DNA of 64,000 bases, from NCBI GenBank assembly GCA_030524175.1, contig JAUNHC010000009.1:62001-126000 (forward strand). The letters run 5' to 3'. A program made the translations under genes and the position numbers. The stretch is from Eubacteriales bacterium (lineage in GTDB: Bacteria; Bacillota; Clostridia; Lachnospirales; Lachnospiraceae). Position 1 is the stretch's first letter. Each line of letters opens with the position of its first letter. The notes beneath the pieces are model-generated. The model was not told the origin of the DNA. It was given only the letters and a program-made list of their open reading frames with translations, and made no database searches. This document shows, piece after piece, positions 1 through 8,559 of this stretch.

Positions 1-1
1 A

Positions 2-247
2 AAGTCTGTACAGGCAGAGGTCCGCTATGTCGTTCCAACTCCCGGAATCATCCGGTATTTGGGCGTGAAGGATAGTATAACACTTTATGCAGGGGCATAC
101 CAGCCTGTGCTGAATACTACAGATTTTGTGCGCAATGTGGATCTGGCCTGGGATATGGGAGAATTTTTGCTGGATAAGCTGGGATTAGGAGGAAAAGCAG
201 AGGAGTTTGCACAGAAGTTTAATAAAGTGAAGGAATTACTATTGTAA
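2..247 (+). CDS. C-terminal fragment of a Tad-locus protein (5' end outside window)
   Basis: An open frame enters the window at base 2 and stops with TAA at 245-247, leaving about 81 residues. I do not recognise the domain. The fragment is soluble-looking, with a short helix-rich, Lys/Glu-rich tail and no membrane segment. It ends 29 bases before the DUF5702 gene and so is probably part of the same Tad/Flp-pilus operon. A TadE/TadG-like secreted or pseudopilin protein is possible by position only. A TTG at 59 could be mistaken for a start, but the frame is open to the window edge. Confidence 0.5.
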   Translation, partial: KSVQAEVRYVVPTPGIIRYLGVKDSITLYAGAYQPVLNTTDFVRNVDLAWDMGEFLLDKLGLGGKAEEFAQKFNKVKELLL

Positions 248-276
248 CCATAAAGTATTCATGAGGAGGGAAGCAT

Positions 277-2790
277 ATGCGGAAATTTTGTGTAAGGGAC
301 AGGGGGGCTATCTCTGTATTTCTTACCCTTATTTTAGTGCCGGTTTTAATATTTTGCGGCGTAATCGTAGATGCTTCCCGCCTTTTTGCGTCTAAAACAG
401 TGATTTCCGGGGCAGGAGATCTGGCTATGAATGCAGCACTGGCTCAGTACGATAAGGATTTAAAGGATGACTACGGACTGATGGCCATGGCAAAGACACC
501 TGATTCTCCTTCTGTGATTGCAGGATTGGAGCAGTATTTTAGAGAGTCCTGTAATTCCTCTTATCTGAAAAATGAGAGTAAGGAAGGGCTGCGTTCAATG
601 ATACAGCTTGAATTGTCAGGAAACAATTTTCTGGCAAAAGGGGTGGAAGGCAGTTCACTGGCAGAGACCGGGGTACTGGAGCAGCAGATTATGGAGTATA
701 TGAAATTCCGTGGTCCTGTTTACATAGTTGATGAGATTATTGAGAAATTCAGAAATCTGCCCCTCAGTAATATGGATAAAAAACAGGATTATGTGAAGAA
801 GAAATCAGATTATGCTTCTAAGGCAACAGAGCTTGGAGAGCCGATGATGAACGCAAAGAATTCAGTGGATGCTCAGGAGGGTGCTGTCAGCCGGGTACTG
901 CAATATTTTGATGAAGCAGGAGACTGGACAGATACATACAGGGACAAATCTGTGTTCTGGCTGGCAGCAAAATCTTTGGAGAGATATTTGAATGGTCAGA
1001 CTGCGGCTTCTTTGGGACACGGTAACGAGCTGACAATAGAGGAGGTTCAGGAATACCTGTCCTATGAAGTGAATTGGAGTGAAGACAATACAGAGCTTGA
1101 TGCTGATACGTATAATAAAATGGTAATATTGCTGGCTTTATACCAGAGCAGGGACTCTCTGTCCTCCCAGATCACTGTGGATAACGGTTTTTCTGCTGAG
1201 GAGGTCAATGTCTTTCAAGGGATCAAAACAACTGTCAGCAGAAATATAAATGTGATGCTCAGGATTAATGACAGATTTGCAAAGGAGTACACAGATAATC
1301 TGTCAAAAATAGAAAGTGCTGCCGATGATATTATAAGAAATGGTAATGAAGCCATAAAGCAGTTAGATAAAGTAAAGGCTAAATGGAAAAAGGTTCAGAA
1401 AGCAAAAGAGGCGTACGAAGATTCCAAGGCGGAACTGGCAGCCGCGGGGGAAGAAGTCAGCGGCCTGGAGGATCAGGAAGAAAATATTGAGATTAATGAA
1501 CAGGACCTAGATGCTTTGAAGGAAAGCTTAAATGTAAATATACAAACTGCTCAAAATGTGAAAACACAGATAAAAGAGTTAAAGAAGGTTCCTGGAAATT
1601 TAAAAAAGCTGCAGGTGAGTGAATCGGAATCGGAATTACTTTTGGATTTATACCCTTCGTCTGCCATAAGCCAGTTTTGGGAAAATCATCAGAGTGAAAT
1701 CTGGAGTGGAGGAGATTTATCTATTGCCTTTTCAAGTCCGGTTAATACGAAATTTTACCAGGAACAGCTGGCAGATATAGATTCGGGTGCAGAGCGGGAA
1801 GAGGATAAGGCAAAGCAGAAGGAACAGCGGGATGAGGCAAAACATGCACAAGATAATTACAGTGAATTTCTTAAGACAATAGAAAACGCCCAAAATGAAA
1901 AGAATCTTAAAAATGACAGTGGAAACGGGATGAATTATCCAGAGGATTTCCCAAGCGGTGTGGTAAAAGCTTCTCCTTCAGCTGGTACTGCAGCAGGAAC
2001 TGTGGATGTGGGTGATGATAAGAAAAATGTGGAGGAATCTGCAAATAATATAGATTTAGTCACATCTATAGTAAACGGACTGGATGATCTGGGCGGCAGA
2101 ATGCTGGAGCAGGCATACCTGATGGAATATATCACAGAAATGTTTAACTGTCTTACCACTAAAGCAGATGAAAAAGCATTAAGCGGAGACAAGTTGAGCG
2201 GACATTTCATTTATAATGGCGAGATGGAATATATACTGTTCGGACATGCCGGCACAGCAGGAAATAAAACAAGATCAGTGGCACAGCTTTTTGCTCTGCG
2301 CCTTGCCATTGACAGTGTATATGTTTTTCTGGACAAAAACTTAAATATGGAGGCTGGGGCTGTTGCCCAGGGCATAGCTGCCGTTACAGGACAAATGTGG
2401 CTCTATCCGGTTGTGAAATATGGTTATCTGTTCTGCAGGGCACTGGCGCTTGCCGGAGGTGAAGTAATGCAGCTGGTCAGCGGTGAGGAGGCAAAGGTAT
2501 GGCCCGGTAATGAAAAGATAAAGCTTTCATATAAGGAATACCTGAAAATCTTTATTCTTCTTGACCTGATGGATGAAAGTAAAAAGAGAGACCTTGTGGC
2601 CCGTACTGGTGATTGTATTCAGTTAAATATACAGGAGCCTTTGAAAAATAAGTATACAATGCTGAGTTTAAGCGCCCAGGTGAAATCGTCAACTACCTTC
2701 TGGCCCAGAGTTCCGGAATTTCTCGGGCGGACAGGGGAAGCTTCGGATGGACGGAAGACATTACGGTACCAAGGGATATTGGCGTATTAG
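277..2790 (+). CDS. DUF5702-type Tad-locus membrane-anchored protein
   Basis: This 837-residue protein begins with a short basic stretch and one hydrophobic segment (about residues 11-35). A Val-Asp-Ala-Ser sequence follows, as is usual at the N-terminus of DUF5702 and TadG-like proteins in clostridial Tad loci. The rest is predicted extracytoplasmic and helical, with long charged, coiled-coil-like stretches at about 375-470 and 515-560. The start is set by GAGGAGGG six bases upstream. The next gene's ribosome site overlaps this stop codon, so the two are translationally linked. By family and context it is a surface or pilus-assembly component; its biochemical role is unknown. Confidence 0.75.
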   Translation: MRKFCVRDRGAISVFLTLILVPVLIFCGVIVDASRLFASKTVISGAGDLAMNAALAQYDKDLKDDYGLMAMAKTPDSPSVIAGLEQYFRESCNSSYLKNESKEGLRSMIQLELSGNNFLAKGVEGSSLAETGVLEQQIMEYMKFRGPVYIVDEIIEKFRNLPLSNMDKKQDYVKKKSDYASKATELGEPMMNAKNSVDAQEGAVSRVLQYFDEAGDWTDTYRDKSVFWLAAKSLERYLNGQTAASLGHGNELTIEEVQEYLSYEVNWSEDNTELDADTYNKMVILLALYQSRDSLSSQITVDNGFSAEEVNVFQGIKTTVSRNINVMLRINDRFAKEYTDNLSKIESAADDIIRNGNEAIKQLDKVKAKWKKVQKAKEAYEDSKAELAAAGEEVSGLEDQEENIEINEQDLDALKESLNVNIQTAQNVKTQIKELKKVPGNLKKLQVSESESELLLDLYPSSAISQFWENHQSEIWSGGDLSIAFSSPVNTKFYQEQLADIDSGAEREEDKAKQKEQRDEAKHAQDNYSEFLKTIENAQNEKNLKNDSGNGMNYPEDFPSGVVKASPSAGTAAGTVDVGDDKKNVEESANNIDLVTSIVNGLDDLGGRMLEQAYLMEYITEMFNCLTTKADEKALSGDKLSGHFIYNGEMEYILFGHAGTAGNKTRSVAQLFALRLAIDSVYVFLDKNLNMEAGAVAQGIAAVTGQMWLYPVVKYGYLFCRALALAGGEVMQLVSGEEAKVWPGNEKIKLSYKEYLKIFILLDLMDESKKRDLVARTGDCIQLNIQEPLKNKYTMLSLSAQVKSSTTFWPRVPEFLGRTGEASDGRKTLRYQGILAY

Positions 2791-2799
2791 GAGTGGCTT

Positions 2800-3510
2800 A
2801 TGAGAGAGAAAAATGAAAAGGGTTCTATTACTGTGGAGGCAGCTTTGTTTCTCCCTCTGTTTCTGTTTGCTTTTTTGAGTATTTACAACCTGGTGTATTT
2901 TACCAGAGCGCAGGTGATCATTCAATATGCAGCAGACCAGGCTGCCAAAGAGGTTGCCCAGTACAGTTACATATTGGAAAAAACAGGAATATTGGAATCT
3001 GTCAGCGATTTAAGCGGCAGAGCCTCTGAGTTTCAGAAGAATATGGAGAGTATTCAGGAAAATCTGGATATTATTCAGGCAGCGGCAGAAAGTGCCTTGA
3101 CAGGTGAGGACATCATACAAAATGGGGTAGAGGTAGGCAATGCGGCGAAGGATGTTTATGACAGTGTGGATACCTATGTGAAAGACCCAAAATCTTTTAT
3201 TAATGGAGCTGTCAGTGCACTAAAAAATGACATGGTGAACGGACTTTCTTCTTATATGGTTTCTACAGTTGCAAGGTCCTGTGTAAGACAGCAGATTTCT
3301 ATGGCAGGGGGAAGTGCAGATCCGGAGCGCTATCTGGAACGTTTGGGCGTCACAGGTGTGAGTTATGAAAAGACGAGCTGGTGTAAGGACGGAACAAGAG
3401 ACGTGAGGATAGTCATTGACTATGATATCAGCAGCCAGCTGCCTTTCTTTGAACTGGGCCCCCACCATTACCGCGTCTGCGGGTCCACCCGTGTCTGGTC
3501 CGGAATATAA
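2800..3510 (+). CDS. TadE-like pseudopilin/pilus assembly protein
   Basis: The 236-residue product has the TadE signature: a charged N-terminus, then G-S-I-T-V-E-A-A and a hydrophobic helix at about residues 9-32. The conserved Glu of that motif is present. A helical, Gln/Glu-rich extracytoplasmic region follows. The ribosome site AGGAG overlaps the preceding TAG stop, six bases before ATG. The neighbouring A24 peptidase could process it or the Flp pilin. TadE-like proteins are minor pseudopilins needed for Flp pilus assembly; that role is inferred from the family. Confidence 0.8.
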   Translation: MREKNEKGSITVEAALFLPLFLFAFLSIYNLVYFTRAQVIIQYAADQAAKEVAQYSYILEKTGILESVSDLSGRASEFQKNMESIQENLDIIQAAAESALTGEDIIQNGVEVGNAAKDVYDSVDTYVKDPKSFINGAVSALKNDMVNGLSSYMVSTVARSCVRQQISMAGGSADPERYLERLGVTGVSYEKTSWCKDGTRDVRIVIDYDISSQLPFFELGPHHYRVCGSTRVWSGI

Positions 3511-3523
3511 AGTGAGGATTTGG

Positions 3524-4075
3524 ATGAAAAGATTGTGGGAAGATAAAAAACAAGTTTTTATCATATTGATGGTTGTGGAGGCTGCGGGCATTTTAATGCT
3601 CACGAAATACGGATACCATTGGCTGAAAATTCTAAGATATTTGCTGCTCATGGGTTTTTTAGTCCCCCTGGCTTTTATCGATCATGAGAAAACAATCATA
3701 CCGAACAAAATACTTTTGGTGCTGTTTGGGATAAGAGTTGTGCTTTTAGGCGGAGAGATGCTTATGTTTCCGGACTACAGGAAAGATATCCTCTTGTCCT
3801 CAGGGGCCGGACTGGCGGTCGGCCTGGTTATTTTCTTACTGGCATATGTACTTTCAAGGAAAAGTATCGGCCTGGGGGATGTGAAACTGGCAGGGGTTCT
3901 GGGCTGGTATCTGGGGGCATCTCTGATTTGGTTTGACATAGTGGTGTGTCTGCTTCTGTCAGCTGTATTCTGTATCATCCAGTTAGCCCGGAAAAAATTA
4001 AGCCTGAAGGATTCGATTCCGCTGGCACCGTTTTTTTCTATTGGCACCATACTTATTTTACTGTTGGGTTTTTAG
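3524..4075 (+). CDS. A24-family prepilin peptidase (TadV/CpaA-like)
   Basis: A small polytopic membrane peptidase of 183 residues. Both catalytic aspartates expected for A24 enzymes are visible: Asp53 in F-I-D-H-E-K-T-I-I-P-N and Asp119 in the G-L-G-D-V-K-L motif. The length fits the minimal TadV/CpaA class, which lacks the N-methylation domain. I chose ATG 3524, which has AGTGAGG six bases upstream. A GTG at 3512 is also possible, and upstream in-frame starts lie inside the TadE gene. It should cleave the leader peptides of Flp pilin and pseudopilins at the membrane. Confidence 0.85.
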   Translation: MKRLWEDKKQVFIILMVVEAAGILMLTKYGYHWLKILRYLLLMGFLVPLAFIDHEKTIIPNKILLVLFGIRVVLLGGEMLMFPDYRKDILLSSGAGLAVGLVIFLLAYVLSRKSIGLGDVKLAGVLGWYLGASLIWFDIVVCLLLSAVFCIIQLARKKLSLKDSIPLAPFFSIGTILILLLGF

Positions 4076-4084
4076 GGAGAGGTT

Positions 4085-5374
4085 ATGAAAAAGTTAGTGA
4101 TAGCTGCTGTTTTTTTCCTTCTGAGCGCAGCCTGGTGGATCGCATTTACCGCTGCTGTGGAGAAGCCCGGGGAATACAAACAGTGTTTAGAACAGGCAAA
4201 AAAATATGAAGAAAAAGAAATATATTATGATGCCATTCTCGCCTATAAAAGAGCATTGGAATATAAGCCGGAGAATATGGGGATATACCTGAAAATTGCC
4301 GGGGCATACAGAAAGCTTGGGGATGGCAGCGGATTTGAAAACGTCTGCAATCAGGCCATAAACTTAGGCGGTGACAATGAGGAAGCGATTTTGACTCTGA
4401 CAGACTATTATCTGGAAACCGGGCGTACTGACGAAGCTGTTTCTCTGTTGAGGCGCCACATTGAGGAAAAGAAGGAAAATGGCGCTCTCCGTGCAAAGCT
4501 CCAGACTCTGGCAGGAGGCTACCACAAAACGGGTGGGGAATATGACGCTGTTTCCGCTGCCTGCGGACATTATATGTTTGTAAAAAAGGGTGAAGATTTC
4601 GGCATGATCGATGAGAACGGTTCGGTTGTCATACGTGCCCAGTATGAGGAACTGGGATTGTTTGGAGCCAATGGATTTGCCCCGGTTAAAAAAGACGGGC
4701 AGTGGTATTACATTGACACAAATAATTATAAAAGGCGTGTTCCGGACGAGGAATATGAATTTTTGGGTATTGTGAACCAGGATGTAATACCTGCCAGAAA
4801 GAATGGAAAATGGGGCTATCTCAATGAGGATTTCAAGGAGATGTCAAAGTTTGTTTTTGATGGTGCCACCCCTATATTGAACAATATTGGGGCAGTAAAA
4901 AAGGACGGAAAATGGGCGCTTGTAAATGAGAAGCTGGAACCCTTTACTGATTTCGGGTTCGACGAGGTGGTGACCGATGAATGGGGCTTTTGCTCCAGAA
5001 ACGGTGTTGTTTTTGTCAAGACGGGAGAGAGTTATTATCTTATCAACAGTGATGGTGTTGAAGTGGGAGAGACTTATGAAAAAGTGTCACCCTTTGTTTC
5101 TGAAAAACCGGCTGCTGTGATGCAGGCAGGGAAATGGGGCTTTGTTTCCTCTAAGGGGGAGAAAGCGCTGGAGTGTATGTTTGACGGGGCTAAAAGCTTT
5201 TCGGGTATAGGGTATGCACCAGTGAAAAGCGGTGATCGCTGGGGCTATATCAAGGGAAACGGAGACTTTGTAATAGAGCCCGTCTTTGACGGGGCCAAGG
5301 CTTTTAATTCCAAAGGCATAGCACCTGTGAAGAACAAGGATGTATGGCAGCTGATTCAGCTTGATATATATTGA
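4085..5374 (+). CDS. TPR and WG-repeat protein with N-terminal membrane anchor
   Basis: The 429-residue protein has an N-terminal hydrophobic segment (about residues 2-22) that may be a signal anchor. Tetratricopeptide-like helices follow (about 30-135), with the A-Y-K-R-A-L and K-P-E-N pattern. From about residue 160 to the end there are around seven WG repeats of the form K-x-G-K-W-G-Y/F-(V/I/L), each followed by an F-D-G/E-A segment. WG repeats probably form a beta-propeller-like binding surface, but no ligand is known. The gene starts nine bases after the peptidase stop with GGGAGAGG upstream. It begins the signalling half of the operon. Function is inferred only as a scaffold or sensor. 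Confidence 0.75.
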   Translation: MKKLVIAAVFFLLSAAWWIAFTAAVEKPGEYKQCLEQAKKYEEKEIYYDAILAYKRALEYKPENMGIYLKIAGAYRKLGDGSGFENVCNQAINLGGDNEEAILTLTDYYLETGRTDEAVSLLRRHIEEKKENGALRAKLQTLAGGYHKTGGEYDAVSAACGHYMFVKKGEDFGMIDENGSVVIRAQYEELGLFGANGFAPVKKDGQWYYIDTNNYKRRVPDEEYEFLGIVNQDVIPARKNGKWGYLNEDFKEMSKFVFDGATPILNNIGAVKKDGKWALVNEKLEPFTDFGFDEVVTDEWGFCSRNGVVFVKTGESYYLINSDGVEVGETYEKVSPFVSEKPAAVMQAGKWGFVSSKGEKALECMFDGAKSFSGIGYAPVKSGDRWGYIKGNGDFVIEPVFDGAKAFNSKGIAPVKNKDVWQLIQLDIY

Positions 5375-5386
5375 GGAGGAATAGGA

Positions 5387-6514
5387 ATGAATTTTACGTA
5401 TGATTTTGCAGGCAGCAACACCAGATTTATTTGCGATTCTGAGCCGGGAGAAGTGTTGGCACCAGACATATGGCAGAAGCTGCAAAGCGGCTCTGTGAAA
5501 TCTATGTTATTACCTGTGAGCCTGGAGGAAACATCTTCCGGGTGGCGGTTTGTATTTGATATTGAAGGGACTGTCAATATGCGTGCGTGGATGGATGCCG
5601 CATCTTATGATGAACGCTCTCTTATGCAGAAAAAGACAGAAAGAATTGTGGATAAGCTTCAAAACCAATCCATTGGCAAAGAGTTCCTGCTTTTGGAAGA
5701 GAAATTTCAATATGTTGATATCCATACAGAGGAGGTACGTTTTATCTGTATTCCCTTACAAAAAGAAAAGAAGGTTTCACAGAAGCCTTATATGGGAGAA
5801 ATGCATTTTTATTCCCAGGAAGAGCCGCCCTTGCCGCCTATTCCGCCCGCTCCTTCCGCCGGGTTGATATTCGAGGAAGAAGCTCTGGGAGATAAGAAGA
5901 AAAAACCTTTCTGGGCAAGAAAAAAAGATAAGGAAAAAAATATACCTGAGATATTTCCTTCAATAGATGAGACATGGGAAAATAAAGCGGAAAATCCTAT
6001 ACAAGAGTTTGGAGCATTGCCGCCTGCACCAGAACCTCCGGCACAGGACTTTTATGCCATGCCGGAGTGGAGAATGGAAACTCCGCTCCAGGAAGTGAAT
6101 GGAAAGGAAGAGTGGGAAACAGATGATGACGGAACCACATTGCTTCAGGAGGATGGTAATGACGGAACAGTATTGCTCAGAGCATTGCACAGGCCTCCGG
6201 CAGAACTGGTGAGAATACGGACTCAGGAGTGTTTCCGAATTAACAAAGATAGCTGTAAAATAGGAAAACGTGCAGCAACTGTGGATATTTGCATCAGAAA
6301 TAATCCTACTGTGAGCAGAGAACATTGTGTTATCCGGTACAATGACGGAGATTATTATCTGGAGGACTGTGGCTCGAGTAATTATACATATTTAGAGGGT
6401 GAGCGAGTCATACCGGGGCAGGCAGTGAGACTTTCTCACAGATGCGTTATCCGGATGTCCGATGAAGAATTTATATTTCAGGAGGATTCCGTTGAGGGGA
6501 GGAATAAAATATGA
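5387..6514 (+). CDS. FHA-domain protein with DUF6382-like N-terminus
   Basis: This 375-residue protein has an N-terminal globular domain (about 1-125) resembling DUF6382. A Pro-rich linker (about 145-245) includes a very basic Lys/Arg patch. The C-terminal FHA domain (about 285-370) carries the phosphothreonine-binding signature G-K-R, S-R-E-H and G-S-S-N. Just before the FHA domain are two acidic threonine motifs, D-G-T-T-L-L (248-253) and D-G-T-V-L-L (259-264). They look like kinase targets for intramolecular or partner FHA binding. The stop overlaps the next start by four bases (ATGA). The kinase two genes downstream is the obvious partner. Confidence 0.8.
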   Translation: MNFTYDFAGSNTRFICDSEPGEVLAPDIWQKLQSGSVKSMLLPVSLEETSSGWRFVFDIEGTVNMRAWMDAASYDERSLMQKKTERIVDKLQNQSIGKEFLLLEEKFQYVDIHTEEVRFICIPLQKEKKVSQKPYMGEMHFYSQEEPPLPPIPPAPSAGLIFEEEALGDKKKKPFWARKKDKEKNIPEIFPSIDETWENKAENPIQEFGALPPAPEPPAQDFYAMPEWRMETPLQEVNGKEEWETDDDGTTLLQEDGNDGTVLLRALHRPPAELVRIRTQECFRINKDSCKIGKRAATVDICIRNNPTVSREHCVIRYNDGDYYLEDCGSSNYTYLEGERVIPGQAVRLSHRCVIRMSDEEFIFQEDSVEGRNKI

Positions 6515-8559
6515 AATCTGAAAAGAAGCCCAATAAGAGAATTGAACCGAAAATTTTGCTGCCTGCCGGTGTGGGCGGACTTTGTATTATCGTGATACTT
6601 GTTGTTATTCTTTTTGTAACACCCCAGAACACAACAGCCGGACAATTGCAGAAAAAATTGGATTTAGGAAATAAATATCTGGCTTCTGCAGAATATGATA
6701 AAGCGGAAGTGGCATTCAGCCAGGCATTGGAAATTGATAAAAAATCACCGGATGCCGCCCTTGGGCTGGCTGAGGTATACAATGAAAAAAAGGAGCCGGA
6801 AAAGGCCTTGGAAGCTTTGAAAATTGTTTCCGGAAATATGGAAGCATTGACCTCCGGCGGCGCATCCTTTGACTCTACTGTTTGGAAACAGAAAAAACAA
6901 AATTATTCCAAAGTTTATGATAAAACACAGCAATTATTTATTGCGAAAGGGGACAAAGACAAGGCAAAAGAAACTGCGAAGCAGAAGGATGTTGTCATTA
7001 ATATAATTGTTGAGGTTGTCAGCCCCACAGGAACTCCGGTTCCTGAGGCAGAAATTGAAGAAATAGATAAAGATGACCTGGGATTAAGTGCAGATGGCAG
7101 CTACTTAGATACGCCTGACCCATTACCGGAAGAGGGATTGCCGGAAAATGTAACGCCGACACCAGAGGCAGACACATCAATACCGGAGGAAGAGACACAA
7201 ACGCCAGAGGCAGACATACCGGCACCAGAGACCTCAATGCCGGTACCGGAGGAAGTAACACCGGCACTGGAGGAAGTAACGCCGACACCGGAGACAGAGG
7301 CATCAATACCGGAGCCTGCAGCACCGACACCGGAGCGGGACGCCGCAATGCCCACACCCATACCGGAGGAAGTAACACCGACACCAGATGCAGTAACTCC
7401 CACACCGACACCAGATGCAGTAACTCCTACACCTACGCCGGAGGCTGTAACGCCCACACCCACACCAGAATTGGATCCGGATACACAAATCCCTATAGGA
7501 GAAGAGTATGTATATATTCCGGATGACGAAGAAGATTCATACTCAGCCACCCAAAGGGATTCAACGCCGGAGCCGTTACCTTTGCCGGAGGAGCCGATTC
7601 CGGATTATCAGGCAGGGGACAGGGCAGAGAATTCAGGGGAAGAAAACAACAGTACTGCAGAACAAATTGAATACTATACAGAAAATAATGAGGAAAGAAA
7701 CGCAGAGAAGGAGGAGATGCCAGCTGCTGGTGAAACCGCTGCTGCGGAGCCTGCAGCAGATGTATCACCGGAAGATCTACTCAGAAGCTATGCTGACAAT
7801 ACGATTCTGGCAGCAGCTTCCACAGCATCCTTCAGCGGAGCAGATGTCCCCTATGATTATTCTAATGATTCAGGGACAATGTCCGTGTTAAGCGGGATTT
7901 TAGGTATGCATATCGCAGATTTTAACGGGGATGGAGTTCCGGAAATGCTGGTAGTATCTATGCAGTCAGGCAGAATAGGGTTTGATATGTATAAAGTATC
8001 CGGCAATGATGTTTCCCTTGCTGCTTCCTCCACAGTCAGCAGCGGGTTTGGCAATGCATTGGATTCTGTCACCTACGGGGGAACACAGGAGTGTTTTATA
8101 AGGGATAACGGAAGTACCGTTGATGTCGGGACAGCAGAATACTATTTTGGGGCAGACGGAGGAGATGGAAACCCTGCGGCAAAGGCAACGCTAACCTTGT
8201 ACAATATTGCAGGAGACGGAAGTGCGCAAAAGTGTGCATCTGTGACAATCGTAAACGGAACAGCCGTTTACAGCGATGGTAATTTTGCAGACAGTGTGCA
8301 GGGAGGCAAAGACAGTTTTATTGAAAAACTGGCACCCGTGGGTTTGAGCGGTGCCTGGATCAGTGAGTCTGCCGATACGCTGGCAGGAATGGACTTGCTT
8401 AACAATCCTTTACAGGATATGGCTGGAGTGCCGGATCCGTTAAGCGGAGGGCTGGCAGGCAAGGAAAGCGGCGTACAGGATTTGGTTATTGTCAAAGCTC
8501 ATATGCCAGCAGGAAGCGGGAGCATGAATATGAGTATTGAGGATAACAGTACATTTTAA
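6511..8559 (+). CDS. membrane-anchored TPR protein with Pro/Thr-rich stalk
   Basis: The 682-residue product has one transmembrane helix (about residues 16-36), then a TPR-like region (about 45-120). A long low-complexity stretch (about 170-335) follows, built from P-E-x-x-x-P and T-P-T-P repeats. This is typical of a wall-spanning stalk. The C-terminal domain (about 425-682) contains an acidic D-F-N-G-D-G-V-P-E loop resembling a calcium-binding FG-GAP/VCBS element, and is presumably outside the cell. The start overlaps the FHA stop by four bases and the stop overlaps the kinase start by one base. It may be an extracellular sensor arm for the kinase; that is inference. Confidence 0.7.
   Translation: MKSEKKPNKRIEPKILLPAGVGGLCIIVILVVILFVTPQNTTAGQLQKKLDLGNKYLASAEYDKAEVAFSQALEIDKKSPDAALGLAEVYNEKKEPEKALEALKIVSGNMEALTSGGASFDSTVWKQKKQNYSKVYDKTQQLFIAKGDKDKAKETAKQKDVVINIIVEVVSPTGTPVPEAEIEEIDKDDLGLSADGSYLDTPDPLPEEGLPENVTPTPEADTSIPEEETQTPEADIPAPETSMPVPEEVTPALEEVTPTPETEASIPEPAAPTPERDAAMPTPIPEEVTPTPDAVTPTPTPDAVTPTPTPEAVTPTPTPELDPDTQIPIGEEYVYIPDDEEDSYSATQRDSTPEPLPLPEEPIPDYQAGDRAENSGEENNSTAEQIEYYTENNEERNAEKEEMPAAGETAAAEPAADVSPEDLLRSYADNTILAAASTASFSGADVPYDYSNDSGTMSVLSGILGMHIADFNGDGVPEMLVVSMQSGRIGFDMYKVSGNDVSLAASSTVSSGFGNALDSVTYGGTQECFIRDNGSTVDVGTAEYYFGADGGDGNPAAKATLTLYNIAGDGSAQKCASVTIVNGTAVYSDGNFADSVQGGKDSFIEKLAPVGLSGAWISESADTLAGMDLLNNPLQDMAGVPDPLSGGLAGKESGVQDLVIVKAHMPAGSGSMNMSIEDNSTF

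Noticed and set aside
7101-7550. Gly/Val/Ser-repeat minus-strand frames, and a possible CRISPR-like repeat
   Set aside because: Both arise from the Pro/Thr codon repeats of the stalk protein. The repeats are codon-sized, imperfect and have no spacers.
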